From Planctomycetaceae bacterium (GTDB lineage: Bacteria > Planctomycetota > Planctomycetia > Pirellulales > Thermoguttaceae): DNA of 16,193 bases. Each line of letters starts with the position of its first letter. The first letter of the stretch is position 1. A model generated the notes under the pieces. It was not told the DNA's origin, ran no database searches, and was given only the letters and a program-made list of their open reading frames with translations. The stretch is taken from contig JAIROD010000660.1 of assembly GCA_031257725.1 (NCBI GenBank), positions 1 through 16,193 of the forward strand, written 5' to 3'. The translations under genes were made by a program, and so were the position numbers. Shown here in pieces: positions 7,572-15,928 of the stretch.

Positions 7572-10500
7572 ATGTTGTATCAAATAACTCGTTTGTTTTT
7601 GTTTGTTTTGATTTTGAGTTACGCTGTTTTGGCATCCTCAATTTCGTTTGCCTACACAACCTATCAGGCAACAGAAGGTTCTCTAAAATTGTATTTCGGT
7701 GAACCCGGAAAAATAGTGAAAAGCGAAACAATTACCGAAATAGATAAGCCGTTGACGATTAAAGCAACTTTCGAAAATTCATCGGATTTGCCGATTGCGC
7801 TTAAATTGCATTTCCGAACTATTGAAACAATTGAATTTTTCGGCATTGAACCAACTGAAACGGATTCTGTTTCACAATCGTTGGAACTTCCCGCTAAAAG
7901 TACGAAAACCACCGAAGTAAAAATTGTTGCCCGACCGGAAACTTATCCCGCACACTATCCCGTACATCTTGATGTTGAATTTACCGCAAAAGGCGAAACA
8001 AAAAAAACGAACATTGTCTTGATTATTGAAACCAAAGTTGCCGTTGCCGGAACTCCGAAAAATCCTGAACTCGGTCGGATTATTACCGATACGGAAAAAT
8101 TACCGCTCAATATTTTACCGGAACGCGGCGGTTTGTTTTTGCCGAAGTTGGATACTTATCGCGGCGTTTGGAATTACGATAATAAACCGTTGCAAATATT
8201 GCCCGTTGGATTTACCGGAAGCAGTCGGGAAACCGGAGTTAATATTAACCGTCACGATATTAAGTCGCGGCAAAGTATTAACATGCACCCGCCCTATCGG
8301 GGCGGTATCGGTAACGCCGGAGTGGAATACCGAATTGCTCTTCCCGAAATAAAACCGATTACGTTATCATTTTTCAGTGCCGTCCGTCATATCGTTCCGC
8401 CGGAAACGCCAAGCGACGGCGTAACATTTCGTGTTCTGGTCAATAACGAAAAAGTGTACGAAAAACATAACGCCGAAACCGATTGGGGCGAAAACGAAGT
8501 TGATCTGACTTCATTTGCCGGAAAAGAAATCGTGTTACGCCTTGAAAGCGATCCGGGAACAAAACGTAACACGAATTGCGATTCTTGTTTTTGGGGCGAC
8601 GTCCTGCTTTTTTCGGGAGAAAAACCGCCCGTTTTGACATTAGAGGAAAAACAAAAATTGTTTGCGGAAAATCTCGCCGCCCTCAAAACCGGTCAACCGG
8701 AATCAGATAAAACGAAAGTCTTCAAACTGGAAGGCGGACTGATTGGAGCGGTAACTTTCGGTTACAACGGTTTCGCAGACGGTGTTATCGGAGTTGGAAA
8801 TGCGGAAAAACAAGTTCAGTTTGACGGTTTGCGGGTTTCGTGCAAAGGTCAACCGCTTGGTTTTAATCCTACCTCTATTAACGCCGGTTCGTGGATTTCT
8901 AAAAAGGTACAAAATCCCAATAGTCCGCCGAAACCGCAAACAAAAAATGTACAAAAACTACACAATAGTTTAACAGAAAATCAATGGGCGCAAGACCTCG
9001 AAATAAACGGTCAATATGAAACATTGTTTTTTACGCTGAATCGAAACGGTGCGGCGTTACAATTTTCGATTTTTTCTTCGTCGGTTGATTTGATTGACCG
9101 GATTGAATTCGGCGCGGCAACACATCACGCCAACCATGTTTATTATGGTCACGGTTATTGTATTACAGAACCGAAAGCATTCACCGCGAATGCCGGAGGA
9201 CATAATTTGTCAACATCTCATGTCGGCATGGATTTTGAGAACGGTATTTCCGTTTTGCAGGCAAGCAGTTTTCCGCCGGATGCGTTTATTGTTGATCCTG
9301 AAAAGAAAAAATATACGTTGAGTGTTCATCCGGCGACAACGATTACGTTGTTACCCGGTTTGGAAGGGGCGTTGGATTGCGCTGTCCGGTATCGTCCGAT
9401 TTGCGATAAAACTCCATCGTCCGGTTTCAAAACCAAAGCAGGACGATTTGTGTTCGATATTTGGGGCGGACAATATAAACAGCATACTGAAACAATTAAA
9501 AACGCTGTTCGGTATGGTTTGACCGATTCGCTGTTTATTGTGCATAATTGGCAACGTTGGGGTTACGATAACAGGTTGCCGGATATTTTCCCGCCGAACC
9601 CGCGATTGGGAACATTGGAAGATATGCAGGAAACGTTAAAAATCTGCAACGAAAACGGTATCCAATATGGGGTTCACGATAATTACATTGATTTTTATCC
9701 TGATGCGGAAGAGTATAGTTTCGACGTAACAACATTTCATGAAAACGGTCAACCTCGAAAAGCGTGGAACAATTACGGGATTGAAGCGCAGAGTTATCAA
9801 TTTCGTCCTGATAAAGTTCAAAAGTTTCTGGAACGTAATCTCAATCTTTTGACGGCGAATCTTCCAATGTCCACATACTTTGTTGATGTATTCACGTCCA
9901 TTCCTCCAATTGATTTTTATGATCGGGACGGCAATTTTCATAGCCGTACCGAAACACAAGCCGCATGGCATAAAGCGTTTGATACGATTCGCGACCGGCT
10001 TTCAAAAGCGAACAAAAATTTCCCAAGCGCAACAACTTCCAGCGAAGCCGGAATGGATTCGCTTATCGGTCATCTCGACGGAGCGGATTGTCAATTTATG
10101 TTCCTTTCACCGGAATCAGGAGAATTTCGTATTCCTATCACATGTCAGGAATGGTCGCGTGTTCCTTGGTTTGACGCGGTTCATCACAATACTTTTTCGT
10201 TGCACGGCGTTGGTTATAGTAATCGTTACGAAGCGCAGCGCGGCAGAAATTTGCACGGAATTGAAAGCGATGATTATATTTCGTCTGAAATATTAACCGG
10301 TCATGCTTTAATGGCTGATTGGGGCAGCGAAAAACGCGGGGCGGTACGAAAATACTGGCTTGCACAGGATTTGATTCGTCATCTTGCTGATAAACATATT
10401 ACTAAAGTTGAATTTTCGGACAATAATATTCATCGGCAAATTATCACATGGAATGACGGAATAACGATTTTTATTAATTTTGATAACAATGATTGGGATA

Positions 10501-11453
10501 TTACGTCTTCTGTTGAAAAATTGCGGGTTCCGTCAAAAATACCTATTATCATTCCACAATTTGGTTTCTTTTCAGTTCAAACATCAAATTTCCGTACAAA
10601 TTGGTCTGGAATAACAAAAATAGGAAATCAAATTGCCGAAATATCCGATTACCTCAAGAATGGCAAAAATATACTTTACGTCAATGCCCGACAAAAAAAC
10701 GTAGCGAATATTCTGCCGGTAACACCGACATTAAATTCGTTCAAATATCTTGGCGGGAATAAATTTTCCGCTGATTTTGCGTGGAATATTAAGGGTAAGA
10801 TTAATATTGATAAAGACCTTTGTATTTTTGTTCACTGTACGGAAAAACGAATGAATTGGCATCAGAAATTGAAAGAAGCGGTTTTAGGCGGCAATTTTCC
10901 AAAAACTCCGACATCACAATGGAAAGAAGATAAAATTGTTTCAGATTATTCGGCGATGACTATTCCCGACCATCTTCCGGCCGGACGATATTATTTTGTT
11001 GTTGGATTGTATGATCAGAAGGGGGACGGTAAACGTTCCAAATTGTCAGGATTCGATACCGGCAGCGACCGTTACGCAATTGGTTGGCTGAATGTCGAAC
11101 GAAAAAACGCAGACAACAGCGTTTCAAATATTTCGATGGAACCGTTTGAATGGAAAGACGAAAAATTATTTGAACGTTTATTACCGGCAGCCGAACCGGT
11201 CGATTTCGGAATTGTCAAAACGAAGGGAGCATTGCGTATCGAAATCGATTACAGTAAAGAAATCGCAACCGTAACACCGCTTCCCGATGAACCGGCAACA
11301 AAATTATCGCTGAAATTACCGAAAAGTGTCCAAAGCGTCAAGGCATTCGATGCGGACGGAAATGAATTACGCAACGTTTTGTTCCGAAACGAAGATACAA
11401 CCCTGAAATTTACAACGCAGGAAAACGAATTTTCGTATCAAATTACATGGTGA
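7572..11453 (+). CDS. Secreted glycoside-hydrolase-like protein, 1293 residues
   Basis: An N-terminal signal peptide is clear: a hydrophobic core at 4-24 with likely cleavage near residue 27 (SISFA). Residues 30-155 look like a beta-sandwich. Residues 250-350 resemble an NPCBM-type carbohydrate-binding domain, with FRVLVNNEKVYEK followed by WGENEVDL and a strand before LLFSGE. Residues 360-610 are beta-rich, as in the domains preceding some hydrolase barrels. Residues 625-930 look like a TIM barrel: FDIWGG, then HNWQRWGYDNRLPDIFPP, GVHDNYIDFYP, YFVDVF with Asp772, and SSEAG with Glu825. The spacing of an Asp at a strand end and a later Glu recalls retaining clans such as GH101 or GH129 and the DUF5696-type proteins, so these two are my candidate catalytic pair. 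The C-terminal 300 residues are further beta domains. The substrate is unknown; host or plant glycans are possible. A weak AGGA lies 9 nt before the ATG. It appears monocistronic. Confidence 0.78.
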   Translation: MLYQITRLFLFVLILSYAVLASSISFAYTTYQATEGSLKLYFGEPGKIVKSETITEIDKPLTIKATFENSSDLPIALKLHFRTIETIEFFGIEPTETDSVSQSLELPAKSTKTTEVKIVARPETYPAHYPVHLDVEFTAKGETKKTNIVLIIETKVAVAGTPKNPELGRIITDTEKLPLNILPERGGLFLPKLDTYRGVWNYDNKPLQILPVGFTGSSRETGVNINRHDIKSRQSINMHPPYRGGIGNAGVEYRIALPEIKPITLSFFSAVRHIVPPETPSDGVTFRVLVNNEKVYEKHNAETDWGENEVDLTSFAGKEIVLRLESDPGTKRNTNCDSCFWGDVLLFSGEKPPVLTLEEKQKLFAENLAALKTGQPESDKTKVFKLEGGLIGAVTFGYNGFADGVIGVGNAEKQVQFDGLRVSCKGQPLGFNPTSINAGSWISKKVQNPNSPPKPQTKNVQKLHNSLTENQWAQDLEINGQYETLFFTLNRNGAALQFSIFSSSVDLIDRIEFGAATHHANHVYYGHGYCITEPKAFTANAGGHNLSTSHVGMDFENGISVLQASSFPPDAFIVDPEKKKYTLSVHPATTITLLPGLEGALDCAVRYRPICDKTPSSGFKTKAGRFVFDIWGGQYKQHTETIKNAVRYGLTDSLFIVHNWQRWGYDNRLPDIFPPNPRLGTLEDMQETLKICNENGIQYGVHDNYIDFYPDAEEYSFDVTTFHENGQPRKAWNNYGIEAQSYQFRPDKVQKFLERNLNLLTANLPMSTYFVDVFTSIPPIDFYDRDGNFHSRTETQAAWHKAFDTIRDRLSKANKNFPSATTSSEAGMDSLIGHLDGADCQFMFLSPESGEFRIPITCQEWSRVPWFDAVHHNTFSLHGVGYSNRYEAQRGRNLHGIESDDYISSEILTGHALMADWGSEKRGAVRKYWLAQDLIRHLADKHITKVEFSDNNIHRQIITWNDGITIFINFDNNDWDITSSVEKLRVPSKIPIIIPQFGFFSVQTSNFRTNWSGITKIGNQIAEISDYLKNGKNILYVNARQKNVANILPVTPTLNSFKYLGGNKFSADFAWNIKGKINIDKDLCIFVHCTEKRMNWHQKLKEAVLGGNFPKTPTSQWKEDKIVSDYSAMTIPDHLPAGRYYFVVGLYDQKGDGKRSKLSGFDTGSDRYAIGWLNVERKNADNSVSNISMEPFEWKDEKLFERLLPAAEPVDFGIVKTKGALRIEIDYSKEIATVTPLPDEPATKLSLKLPKSVQSVKAFDADGNELRNVLFRNEDTTLKFTTQENEFSYQITW

Positions 11454-11460
11454 TTCAGTC

Positions 11461-11568
11461 GTAACTATCTATTTTAATTTTTTTTAGTCCTGCAAGGACG
11501 ACACTTTATTAACCGTATGCTTTAGCTTACGGTAGGGCAAACGCAACACGAAGTCCCGCAGGGACGAC
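11461..11568 (+). repeat. Compound palindromic repeat, copy 1, opening with motif A
   Basis: It starts with motif A (11461-11476, one mismatch) 7 nt after the hydrolase-like stop codon. Three short hairpins follow: GTCCTGCAAGGAC, then ACCGTA and TACGGT around TGCTTTAGCT, then GTCCCGCAGGGAC. The part at 11503-11568 matches 15982-16047 with only two differences in 66 bases. A string of small hairpins in an interspersed repeat recalls REP-like families, but no transposase is in the window. Confidence 0.8.
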
Positions 11569-11623
11569 TATTGGTAAATGGAGTAAACCCTTATCCGGTT
11601 CATCGTGCCGTGAATTTTTGTAA

Positions 11624-11639
11624 TGTTCCCTAAGGAACA
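11624..11639. repeat. Small perfect hairpin TGTTCC/GGAACA
   Basis: TGTTCC and GGAACA pair perfectly around CTAA. It is preceded by GTAATGTTCC, which also occurs at 16139-16148 before another hairpin, so it probably belongs to the same repeat family as the copies nearby. Confidence 0.55.
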
Positions 11640-11665
11640 CCGGCGGCTTCGATGTTATTTTTCGA

Positions 11666-11698
11666 GATTCCGTTCGCTTTTGCCGAGCAAACGGAATC
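11666..11698. promoter_or_regulatory. Inverted repeat in the rubrerythrin leader
   Basis: GATTCCGTT (11666-11674) and AACGGAATC (11690-11698) are perfect inverted copies of 9 bp separated by 15 nt. The right arm ends 31 nt before the rubrerythrin ATG. It could be an operator for a dimeric repressor or a leader hairpin; no known regulator site is matched. It is not followed by Ts, so it is not a terminator. Confidence 0.4.
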
Positions 11699-11729
11699 AC
11701 CAACTCAACCCATTGAAAGGAAAACAGTT

Positions 11730-12305
11730 ATGTCAAAAATCAAAGGAACTCAGACGGAAAAAAATCTGTTAAAAGCGTTTGCCGGAGAATCTCAGGCAAG
11801 AAACCGTTACACTTTTTTCTCCGCCAAAGCATCGGAAGAGGGATATGAACATATTGCTCATATCTTTTTGGAAACCGCAGAGCAGGAAAAAGTTCATGCT
11901 CTTCAGTTTTTCAAATATCTTGATGGCGGCGGACCTCTTGAAATTACTGCAAGTTATCCGGCGGGATCAATTTTGACCACAGAAAAAAATCTCGAAGAAG
12001 CCGCCGCCGGTGAACTTGAGGAATGGTCGATCCTCTATCCTGAATTTGCCAAAATCGCAAAGGAAGAAGGATTTACCGATGTTGCAAAAACATTCAATGC
12101 AATTAGCGTTTCTGAAAAGCAGCATGAAAAACGTTACCGCGCTTTTCTGGAACATTTGACAGCGGGCGATCTTTTCAAACGTGAAGGAGTTGTTTGGCGT
12201 TGTCGGCATTGCGGTTTTGTCAGCAACACTCCAAGTGCGCCTGGTGTTTGTCCCGCGTGCAGAATGCCGCAGGCATGGTTCGAAATCCTCGCCGAAAATT
12301 GGTAA
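11730..12305 (+). CDS. rbr: Rubrerythrin
   Basis: Rubrerythrin is a cytosolic diiron peroxidase that reduces hydrogen peroxide in anaerobes and microaerophiles. The chosen start gives 191 residues, the same length as the classical Desulfovibrio protein. The ferritin-like domain carries Glu20, Glu53 and His56 in EQEKVH, Glu95/Glu97/Glu98 in GELEEW, and Glu129 with His132 in SEKQH. The C-terminal rubredoxin domain has Cys158, Cys161, Cys174 and Cys177 in CRHC and CPAC. The frame is open upstream to an ATG at 11652. The internal ATG at 11730 is preferred because AAGGA lies 8 nt before it and the family begins here; the extension also contains the leader inverted repeat. It is probably the first gene of an operon with the cupin gene 69 bp downstream. 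Confidence 0.96.
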   Translation: MSKIKGTQTEKNLLKAFAGESQARNRYTFFSAKASEEGYEHIAHIFLETAEQEKVHALQFFKYLDGGGPLEITASYPAGSILTTEKNLEEAAAGELEEWSILYPEFAKIAKEEGFTDVAKTFNAISVSEKQHEKRYRAFLEHLTAGDLFKREGVVWRCRHCGFVSNTPSAPGVCPACRMPQAWFEILAENW

Positions 12306-12374
12306 AAAACAAATTGATAAAAATATTACAAATATTAAAAAACCGGTCAAAAAAGATTGGTTAGGAAATACGAG

Positions 12375-13253
12375 ATGCCTGTATTGATAGAAAAACCGGT
12401 ATGTTTTCAGGATGCGGCGGTGCGTGGGGAAGAGATTAAAGAATTTATTGGTCGAATCAGTACGGGAACGGAGTTATTAAGTATTGGATTACTGACGTTT
12501 CCTGAAGGCTGGTCGGAACCGCCGCAATGTCCGGAATTTGATGAGTACACTGTTGTCCTTGAAGGAAATTTGTACGTTGATACGGAATCCGCCGGGACGT
12601 TGGTTGTTCATGCCGGTTGTGGAATCCTGACTCCTCGTGGTGAACGGATTCAGTACCGAACACCTGAACCGAATGGAGCAAAATATGTTGCGGTATGTTT
12701 TCCGGCGTTCACTCCCGAACAAACTCACCGCTGTCAAACCGGAATTGAACTACCGAAAACAGATCAACCGCAATGGAATCCGCAAAGCCGGATTGTGATG
12801 TGTTGCCGTCCAACCTACTTGCAAGGAACCGGACACGTTCTGAAACAAGTTGAAGAATATTTTGGATATCTGAACAATAATTCGCAAACCGTTAGTATTG
12901 TTCGGGTTCGATCCCGTCAAGGTTGTGAGGAAAAGTTTCTGAATATCGATTACGACAATTATTATATTGTACTGAACGGCGAGTTACACTTTTATGTTGA
13001 ACCCCAACATGTTGAACATTGTCAAGTTGAACAATCCGGTGAATGGATGAAAGCGGTTGTTGGTCAGGCGGTTATTGTACGGCGCGGTGAAAATGTTCAT
13101 TGTGTTACGCCGACTCCTGCCGGCGCGGAATACATCATGGTTAGTCATCCTCCCTATGATCGGGATTACAACAACTTTTGTTCCGAAGACAACAACTATA
13201 TTATCGCAACTGATAAAGAACCTATTCCGTTTACCCGATTCGTATCGCCTTAA
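12375..13253 (+). CDS. Bicupin protein of unknown function
   Basis: The 292-residue product contains two cupin barrels, about 25-112 and 170-258. Each has the strand-turn pattern of the family: EYTVVLEGNLYV with GILTPRGERIQY in the first, and NYYIVLNGELHFYV with AVIVRRGENVHCVTP in the second. The usual metal-binding HxH of cupin motif 1 is absent in both repeats: the first has PPQCPEFDEY and the second FLNIDYDNYY. His242 in the second barrel could still contribute a ligand. A metal enzyme is therefore doubtful, and a sugar-binding, isomerase-like or structural role is equally possible. The ATG at 12375 is chosen over an in-frame TTG at 12357 because AGGAAA lies just upstream at 12363-12368. 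It is 69 bp after rubrerythrin and 64 bp before the transferase, on the same strand. Confidence 0.85.
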   Translation: MPVLIEKPVCFQDAAVRGEEIKEFIGRISTGTELLSIGLLTFPEGWSEPPQCPEFDEYTVVLEGNLYVDTESAGTLVVHAGCGILTPRGERIQYRTPEPNGAKYVAVCFPAFTPEQTHRCQTGIELPKTDQPQWNPQSRIVMCCRPTYLQGTGHVLKQVEEYFGYLNNNSQTVSIVRVRSRQGCEEKFLNIDYDNYYIVLNGELHFYVEPQHVEHCQVEQSGEWMKAVVGQAVIVRRGENVHCVTPTPAGAEYIMVSHPPYDRDYNNFCSEDNNYIIATDKEPIPFTRFVSP

Positions 13254-13317
13254 CCAAAACCATTGAACCAATACCGTAACATCAAGAAAATGCCGGTTAA
13301 TTTTTGAAATTCTATTT

Positions 13318-14424
13318 ATGTTCACCGTTTTTTTAATTACATTTTTTATTGCGTTTCTTTTGAGTGCGGCAACATGCCGGCAGATTCGGTATTTTGCTCC
13401 ATACTGGGGACTTGTTGACCATCCCGGTGAACGGAAAATTCATACAGAACCAATTCCAACCGGCGGCGGTTTAGGAATTGGAATGAGCGTTTTCATGACC
13501 TTTGTTCTTGGTCAACTTTGTCTCTTGCTTTTAACGCACTTCGAAACGTTACGTTTATTATTGCCGGCAACAGTTACGGTTCATTTTGACGGCGTGATTT
13601 ATCGAAACGGTCAACTCTGGACATTGCTCGGACTTGGCGGTATCTTGCTTATTCTTGGTACATTGGATGACCGTTTCAATTTGAATTGGTTGTTCCGGCT
13701 TGGAGTTCAATTTTTTGTAGCAATTATTGCCGTTTATCATGGTTGGCGGTTAACCGCTTTTATTGATACGCCTATTCTCACCAATATTCTGAGTGTGATC
13801 TGGATTGTCGGACTGATCAATTCGTTCAACATGCTGGACAATATGAATGGACTTTCTGCGGGAACGGCGGTAATTTGCGGTTTGTTTCTTGCGGCGGTCA
13901 TGTTTATCACGCCGAATCCGTTATCGCAACAACCGCAATTTTTTGTTGCGGGTTTTCTGTTTATTCTGACCGGAGGCATTGCCGGTTTTTTAATGTACAA
14001 CAATCCGTTTCACGCTTCAATATTTATGGGAAACGGCGGTGCCTATTTTATTGGTTTTCTTTTGGCGGTAACAACATTAACCGCTACTTTTTCCGGTTAT
14101 GACGGTAATGTTCAAACGGTTTACGTTCCCTTGTTGATTTTTGCTGTTCCGGTTTATGATACGACAACTGTTGTTCTGATCCGAATTCGCAACAAAAAAA
14201 GTCCGTTTACCGGCGACCAAAACCATTTTTCACATCGGCTTGTCGATCTTGGATTTTCAAAGCCCCAAGCAGTTTTAATGGTCTATCTGACAACAACCAT
14301 TTGCTGTCTTGGCTCATTATTATTGTATCAAGTCAATTTTCTCGGCGCGACCTTAATTTTTTTACAGACATTTCTCCTTTTGTTCCTTATTAGTATGATG
14401 GAACATGCCGGAAGAAAAAATTGA
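13318..14424 (+). CDS. WecA/MraY-family undecaprenyl-phosphate sugar-1-phosphate transferase
   Basis: This is a polytopic inner-membrane enzyme (glycosyltransferase family 4) expected to move a HexNAc-1-phosphate from a UDP-sugar to undecaprenyl phosphate, the first step of many surface polysaccharides. The 368 residues contain about ten hydrophobic helices. The cytosolic motifs are recognisable: GLVDHPGERKIH with PTGGG (31-51), the Asp117-Asp118 pair in LGTLDDR, NSFNMLDNMNGLSAG (168-182), MGNGGAYFIG (237-246) and the histidine loop DQNHFSHRL (300-308). Two acidic positions usually filled by Asp are Asn: Asn177 in the DNMNG motif and Asn239 in MGNGG, where the family normally has GDxGS. It resembles WecA/TagO more than MraY because of length and the H-rich loop. 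No other polysaccharide gene is near. The start lacks a clear Shine-Dalgarno sequence. Confidence 0.9.
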   Translation: MFTVFLITFFIAFLLSAATCRQIRYFAPYWGLVDHPGERKIHTEPIPTGGGLGIGMSVFMTFVLGQLCLLLLTHFETLRLLLPATVTVHFDGVIYRNGQLWTLLGLGGILLILGTLDDRFNLNWLFRLGVQFFVAIIAVYHGWRLTAFIDTPILTNILSVIWIVGLINSFNMLDNMNGLSAGTAVICGLFLAAVMFITPNPLSQQPQFFVAGFLFILTGGIAGFLMYNNPFHASIFMGNGGAYFIGFLLAVTTLTATFSGYDGNVQTVYVPLLIFAVPVYDTTTVVLIRIRNKKSPFTGDQNHFSHRLVDLGFSKPQAVLMVYLTTTICCLGSLLLYQVNFLGATLIFLQTFLLLFLISMMEHAGRKN

Positions 14425-14429
14425 ATCGG

Positions 14430-14653
14430 GTAAATGTCTATTTTAAACGCGAAAAGTCGCGAAAAAAATAATATTCACACCGTTTGCAATATTTCAGTCG
14501 AATTTGCGAAAACATCTTGTTATTGTTTCAACCTTATTTTCTAACAAAACGATGACCATACGTTTGGGCAAATTCCACTGAAATATGACCACTCTTTTAT
14601 TCTCTCTCGCGAAATTTTCGCGTTAAAAAGGTTAAAATAAAATAGACAGTTAC
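14430..14653. repeat. 224-bp spacer bounded by inverted copies of motif A
   Basis: Motif A lies at 14430-14445 in plus sense with one mismatch, 5 nt after the transferase stop, and at 14638-14653 in minus sense, exact, 3 nt after the DUF805 gene stop. The two genes converge on this spacer, so each copy sits in sense orientation behind its own gene. Inside are CGCGAAAAGTCGCG near 14449-14462, the perfect palindrome CGCGAAATTTTCGCG at 14608-14622, and a degenerate motif B in minus sense at 14570-14589. The arrangement could also be read as a small inverted-repeat element. Confidence 0.7.
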
Positions 14654-14656
14654 AAT

Positions 14657-15814
14657 TCAATCTATTCCCTTGGGATTGGGACCATATTGATTGTTACCCG
14701 ATTGACTGTCGAGACAACATAAAAGAAACAAAATAACGGCACCACAAGGAATCAATATCAGAAGAATAAACAAAGAACTCAAACCCAGATCGTGAAGACG
14801 ACGTGCCATAATATTAATAGAAGGTAACAATATGAGACACAGGAAAATAATATAAGCAAACATACAAAGTCCTCCTGTTACAATAACTAATCTCCATATT
14901 CCTTCTCCCCCAGATGCATTATCTAATGCTGCACCAGTCGTCATGAGGATGAGCGCAGTTATAAAGAGAAAGGACGAAATTAGAAAGTTAATGAGATTGA
15001 ACATCCAAAATTCTTTTCGTCTTGCTCTGCCTTTCTCGAGCCTATATTTTTGGGTCATAATATCTCTCCACCTGATACCGAGCATATTGGCATCGAAGTA
15101 ATTTTCTTGTTCTGGTATTGGATTGGGACCATATTGATTATCACCTTCCTGACTACCAATAAGACTTATTATCAACATAAATAATCCACTTGCCAATGTA
15201 AATAATCCGTCTATTAACACAAATAATCCGCCCATCAGTGCCAATAATCCGCTAAGAGGAGGAACAAACATCAGAAGAGCGGGCCAGGCACTACAACCAA
15301 TATCGTGAAGACGCCGTCCAAAAAGGCAGATGGTAGGCAAAAATGTTACAAGACTAAAAAAGAGACCAACCAGTACAAAAAGTCCACTTACTTCTGTCAT
15401 CTCTTCCCCTGCCGCAATGAAGCATCCGCCAATTAGCATAGGAATGATTATTAACAGAAAATTGACGCAAAAGAACATCCAAAGTTCTTTTCGTCTTGCT
15501 CTGCCTTTTATGAGACAATATTTTTTTGTCATAATATCTCTCCACCTGATACCAAGTGTATTGGCATCGAAATATTTATTTCCATTTTTGGGTTCATCTG
15601 GTAGATGTGTCTGGTCAAAATACGGCGGAACATTTGTTCGCTGACGTTTGAGAATGTTGACCTGATCGCAAAGGTATGTTGAACAACCTTTATTTTCCTG
15701 CCAACAATCTTCGTGAAATGTTTCCTTACACGACGGGCATACTATTTTTACTTCATCGGCTTCAACGGATATTCCGCAAGCCGGACAGGTTGGATTTTCC
15801 GAATCGAAATTCAT
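14657..15814 (-). CDS. Prokaryotic RING-finger protein with two DUF805 membrane domains
   Basis: The 385-residue protein starts with a zinc-binding RING-like domain: Cys10, Cys13, Cys26, Cys29, His34, Cys37, Cys44 and Cys49, the cross-brace order of the Prok-RING families. Two DUF805 domains follow, about 86-232 and 244-381. Each opens with GIRWRDIMT.KY..KGRARRKE and WMF, contains RRLHD, and ends in NQYGPNP. Four or so hydrophobic helices per domain place it in the inner membrane, with the finger presumably cytosolic. The two halves are still similar at the DNA level at an offset of 474 bp (about 15000-15100 against 15474-15574), so the duplication is fairly recent. The first DUF805 domain carries an extra heptad-repeat stretch at 189-216. 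No Shine-Dalgarno sequence is visible. The function of such proteins is unknown; a role in membrane stress sensing or protein quality control is only a guess. Confidence 0.85.
   Translation of the reverse strand: MNFDSENPTCPACGISVEADEVKIVCPSCKETFHEDCWQENKGCSTYLCDQVNILKRQRTNVPPYFDQTHLPDEPKNGNKYFDANTLGIRWRDIMTKKYCLIKGRARRKELWMFFCVNFLLIIIPMLIGGCFIAAGEEMTEVSGLFVLVGLFFSLVTFLPTICLFGRRLHDIGCSAWPALLMFVPPLSGLLALMGGLFVLIDGLFTLASGLFMLIISLIGSQEGDNQYGPNPIPEQENYFDANMLGIRWRDIMTQKYRLEKGRARRKEFWMFNLINFLISSFLFITALILMTTGAALDNASGGEGIWRLVIVTGGLCMFAYIIFLCLILLPSINIMARRLHDLGLSSLFILLILIPCGAVILFLLCCLDSQSGNNQYGPNPKGID
15179..15262 (-). repeat. In-frame 21-bp tandem repeat inside the DUF805 gene
   Basis: Units starting at 15179, 15200, 15221 and 15242 share the plus-strand core AATAATCC at a 21-bp period; a weaker unit precedes them at 15158. 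They encode the heptads GLLALMG, GLFVLID, GLFTLAS and the start of GLFMLII. The second DUF805 domain lacks the stretch, which makes the first domain about three heptads longer at its last membrane segment. Confidence 0.8.
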
Positions 15815-15928
15815 TGTATTGGATAGTAAGGTTAGGGAGTGAATGTTTTGGGTTCCGAATACAAACTACAGAAACCAATATTACAACTATTTTAATAAAA
15901 CTGTTGGATTTGACAAGGGAGTAAAAAT

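Noticed and set aside
11652..11729. N-terminal extension of rubrerythrin starting MLFFEIPFAFA, resembling a short signal peptide
   Set aside because: The internal ATG at 11730 has a good Shine-Dalgarno sequence, gives the exact family length and N-terminus, and the extension spans a leader inverted repeat. Rubrerythrins are cytosolic.
12357..12374. Upstream in-frame TTG start for the bicupin gene
   Set aside because: The AGGAAA ribosome site falls within this extension and is placed correctly for the ATG at 12375.
14608..14622. CGCGAAATTTTCGCG palindrome as an intrinsic terminator
   Set aside because: No U-run follows the stem on either strand, and its A/T centre would make a very short loop.
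14430..14653. Spacer between the convergent genes read as a mobile element with terminal inverted repeats
   Set aside because: The same 16-bp ends are explained by the general pattern of motif A behind each gene; there is no target duplication to support insertion of this block as a unit.
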